Of a stretch of DNA of 5,658 bases, positions 4,575-5,658 are shown piece by piece. Position numbers and translations under genes: made by a program. The DNA comes from Campylobacterales bacterium. GTDB taxonomy: Bacteria > Campylobacterota > Campylobacteria > Campylobacterales > QNZT01. The notes beneath the pieces are model-generated. The model saw only the letters and a list, made by a program, of their open reading frames with translations, did not search any database and was not told the DNA's origin. The stretch spans positions 1 to 5,658 of the forward strand of contig JALSQA010000015.1 in the NCBI GenBank assembly GCA_026985685.1. The letters are read 5' to 3'. Within the stretch, counting starts at the first letter, position 1. Every line of letters starts with the position of its first letter.

Positions 4575-5658
4575 TTACATATTTGCTAGATTCATAGAGA
4601 AGATTGGCAATAACATAGCAACAACAATAACACCAATAGTCACACCTACAAATAAAATCAATATAGGTTCTAAGAGTGCTAAAAATAGATCAATTTTACT
4701 TCTGTTTTCTTCAAAATACAAATCGGCTAAATTTTCCATGACCAAAGCAACTTCACTTGTCTCTTCACCAAGTGCTATAGCCTGAATAAATGATTTATCT
4801 ACATTTTTTCCATATTTGGCTAAAGATGTTGAAAATTTCTTACCCTCAACTACATCTTTGGAAGCATTTACAAACTGCTCTTTTATCACTTCATTGTCCA
4901 ATATATTGGATGCTAGTTTTACAGCATGAACAAAAGTCACACCTGATCTAATCAAAACAGATGTAATATATGAAAATCTTGCCAATTCAAATGTTTCAAT
5001 AATCTTTCCAAACAGAGGAAGTTTGAGTAAAAAAAGGTGATAACCATACTTGAACTTTTCGTTTGTCCGTACTAAAAACTGGAAAACAGCAGTTGCAACA
5101 ATAACCATAATAGCAATATAAAGCCAGTATGCACCTAAAAAATCTCCAGCGGCGATAACTGCTTTAGTAATACCTGGAAGTTCTTGTTTTAGCTGGGTAA
5201 ACATACCTGTAATCTTAGGTACAACAGTAGTAAGCATAAAGGCTACCATCATGATTGATATGACGACAATAAACATAGGATAAACCAAGGCTTGTTTTAC
5301 TTTTCCAGCTACTTTGTCCTGTTCTTCAACAAATCTTGCCATCTCCATTAAGACCTCAGCAAGAGCACCATTTTCTTCAGCTACTTTGATAGATTGTTTA
5401 TAAAAAGTAGGCAGATCAATAATCTCCTGCGACTCCAGGGATACATAATAACTTTTACCCTCATCCATACTTGTTTCAAGTGAAGTTAAAAAATCCACCA
5501 TGATTGGTTCTTTTTCATATTGAGATTTCGCCAATCGTATAACATTTACAATAGGAATACCACTTCTTAGATATATAGCAAGGTTACGTGAAAGGTTTGC
5601 TAAATTTTTCGCAGGGAGCTGATGTTTTCTTTTAAAACTGATTTTATCAAAAAAAGAT
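4575..5658 (-). CDS. Type II secretion / type IV pilus inner-membrane F protein (5' end outside window)
   Basis: This is a T2SF-domain protein (GspF, PilC or Campylobacter CtsF type), the polytopic inner-membrane platform that couples the assembly ATPase to pilus or pseudopilus growth. The frame stays open to the window edge, so 360 residues are visible and roughly 40 more are expected from the usual length near 400. The TTG at 5534 is internal; the 41 residues upstream of it (containing FKRKHQLPAKNLANLSRNLA and SGIPIVNV) are classic F-domain sequence. Two homologous halves can be seen: SGIPIVNVI / AEENGALAEVLMEMARFVEEQ in the first, SGVTFVHAV / GEETSEVALVMENLADLYFEE in the second. Membrane segments lie at about visible residues 127-149, 177-196 and 325-353. 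Context to the left is a terminator-like repeat and the RhuM-like gene, so it is probably the last gene of its operon. Whether it serves secretion, piliation or DNA uptake cannot be told from this part. Confidence 0.93.
   Translation of the reverse strand, partial: SFFDKISFKRKHQLPAKNLANLSRNLAIYLRSGIPIVNVIRLAKSQYEKEPIMVDFLTSLETSMDEGKSYYVSLESQEIIDLPTFYKQSIKVAEENGALAEVLMEMARFVEEQDKVAGKVKQALVYPMFIVVISIMMVAFMLTTVVPKITGMFTQLKQELPGITKAVIAAGDFLGAYWLYIAIMVIVATAVFQFLVRTNEKFKYGYHLFLLKLPLFGKIIETFELARFSYITSVLIRSGVTFVHAVKLASNILDNEVIKEQFVNASKDVVEGKKFSTSLAKYGKNVDKSFIQAIALGEETSEVALVMENLADLYFEENRSKIDLFLALLEPILILFVGVTIGVIVVAMLLPIFSMNLANM

Noticed and set aside
5532..5534. TTG as the start of the F protein
   Set aside because: The frame continues upstream to the window edge with typical F-domain sequence, so this is an internal leucine codon.

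Overview
The window reads as AT-rich chromosomal DNA from a sulfur-oxidising member of the Campylobacterota (Epsilonproteobacteria), of the Sulfurimonas, Sulfurovum or Sulfuricurvum type. This is inferred from the low GC content, a sulfide:quinone oxidoreductase-like flavoprotein, TATAAT/TACAAT-type -10 boxes without clear -35 boxes, and an rpe to dnaQ-like order that I recall from Campylobacter jejuni. No database search was possible, so the genus is open.

Left part (1-1929, plus strand): a short leader with a -10 box and strong ribosome binding site precedes a 490-residue sulfide:quinone oxidoreductase (sqr). After a 103-base spacer containing a GC-rich GGG/CCC segment and an 11-bp hairpin comes a 59-residue protein gene (1690-1869). 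It has its own strong ribosome binding site and a hydrophobic, basic C-terminal half. A 9-bp hairpin (1877-1900) then separates this unit from the convergent genes on the other strand. The two-gene unit suggests a sulfide-oxidising flavoprotein with an uncharacterised small membrane-associated companion.

Middle part (1930-3972, minus strand): a tight housekeeping operon transcribed as rpe, trpF, then a DnaQ-like 3'-5' exonuclease. The first two genes share a TGATG stop/start and the last two overlap by 14 bases. It links pentose phosphate metabolism, tryptophan synthesis and DNA proofreading or repair only through co-transcription.

Right part (3973-5658, minus strand): a short RhuM-family gene (140 residues, lacking the usual C-terminal half) sits between the operon and a type II secretion/type IV pilus inner-membrane F protein gene, which runs off the right end. 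A perfect 18-bp inverted repeat lies between the F gene and the RhuM-like gene. The RhuM-like gene's ribosome binding site can be paired off by an upstream complementary arm. This RhuM-like segment is the most accessory-looking part of the window. I saw no tRNA, rRNA, CRISPR array or insertion sequence.
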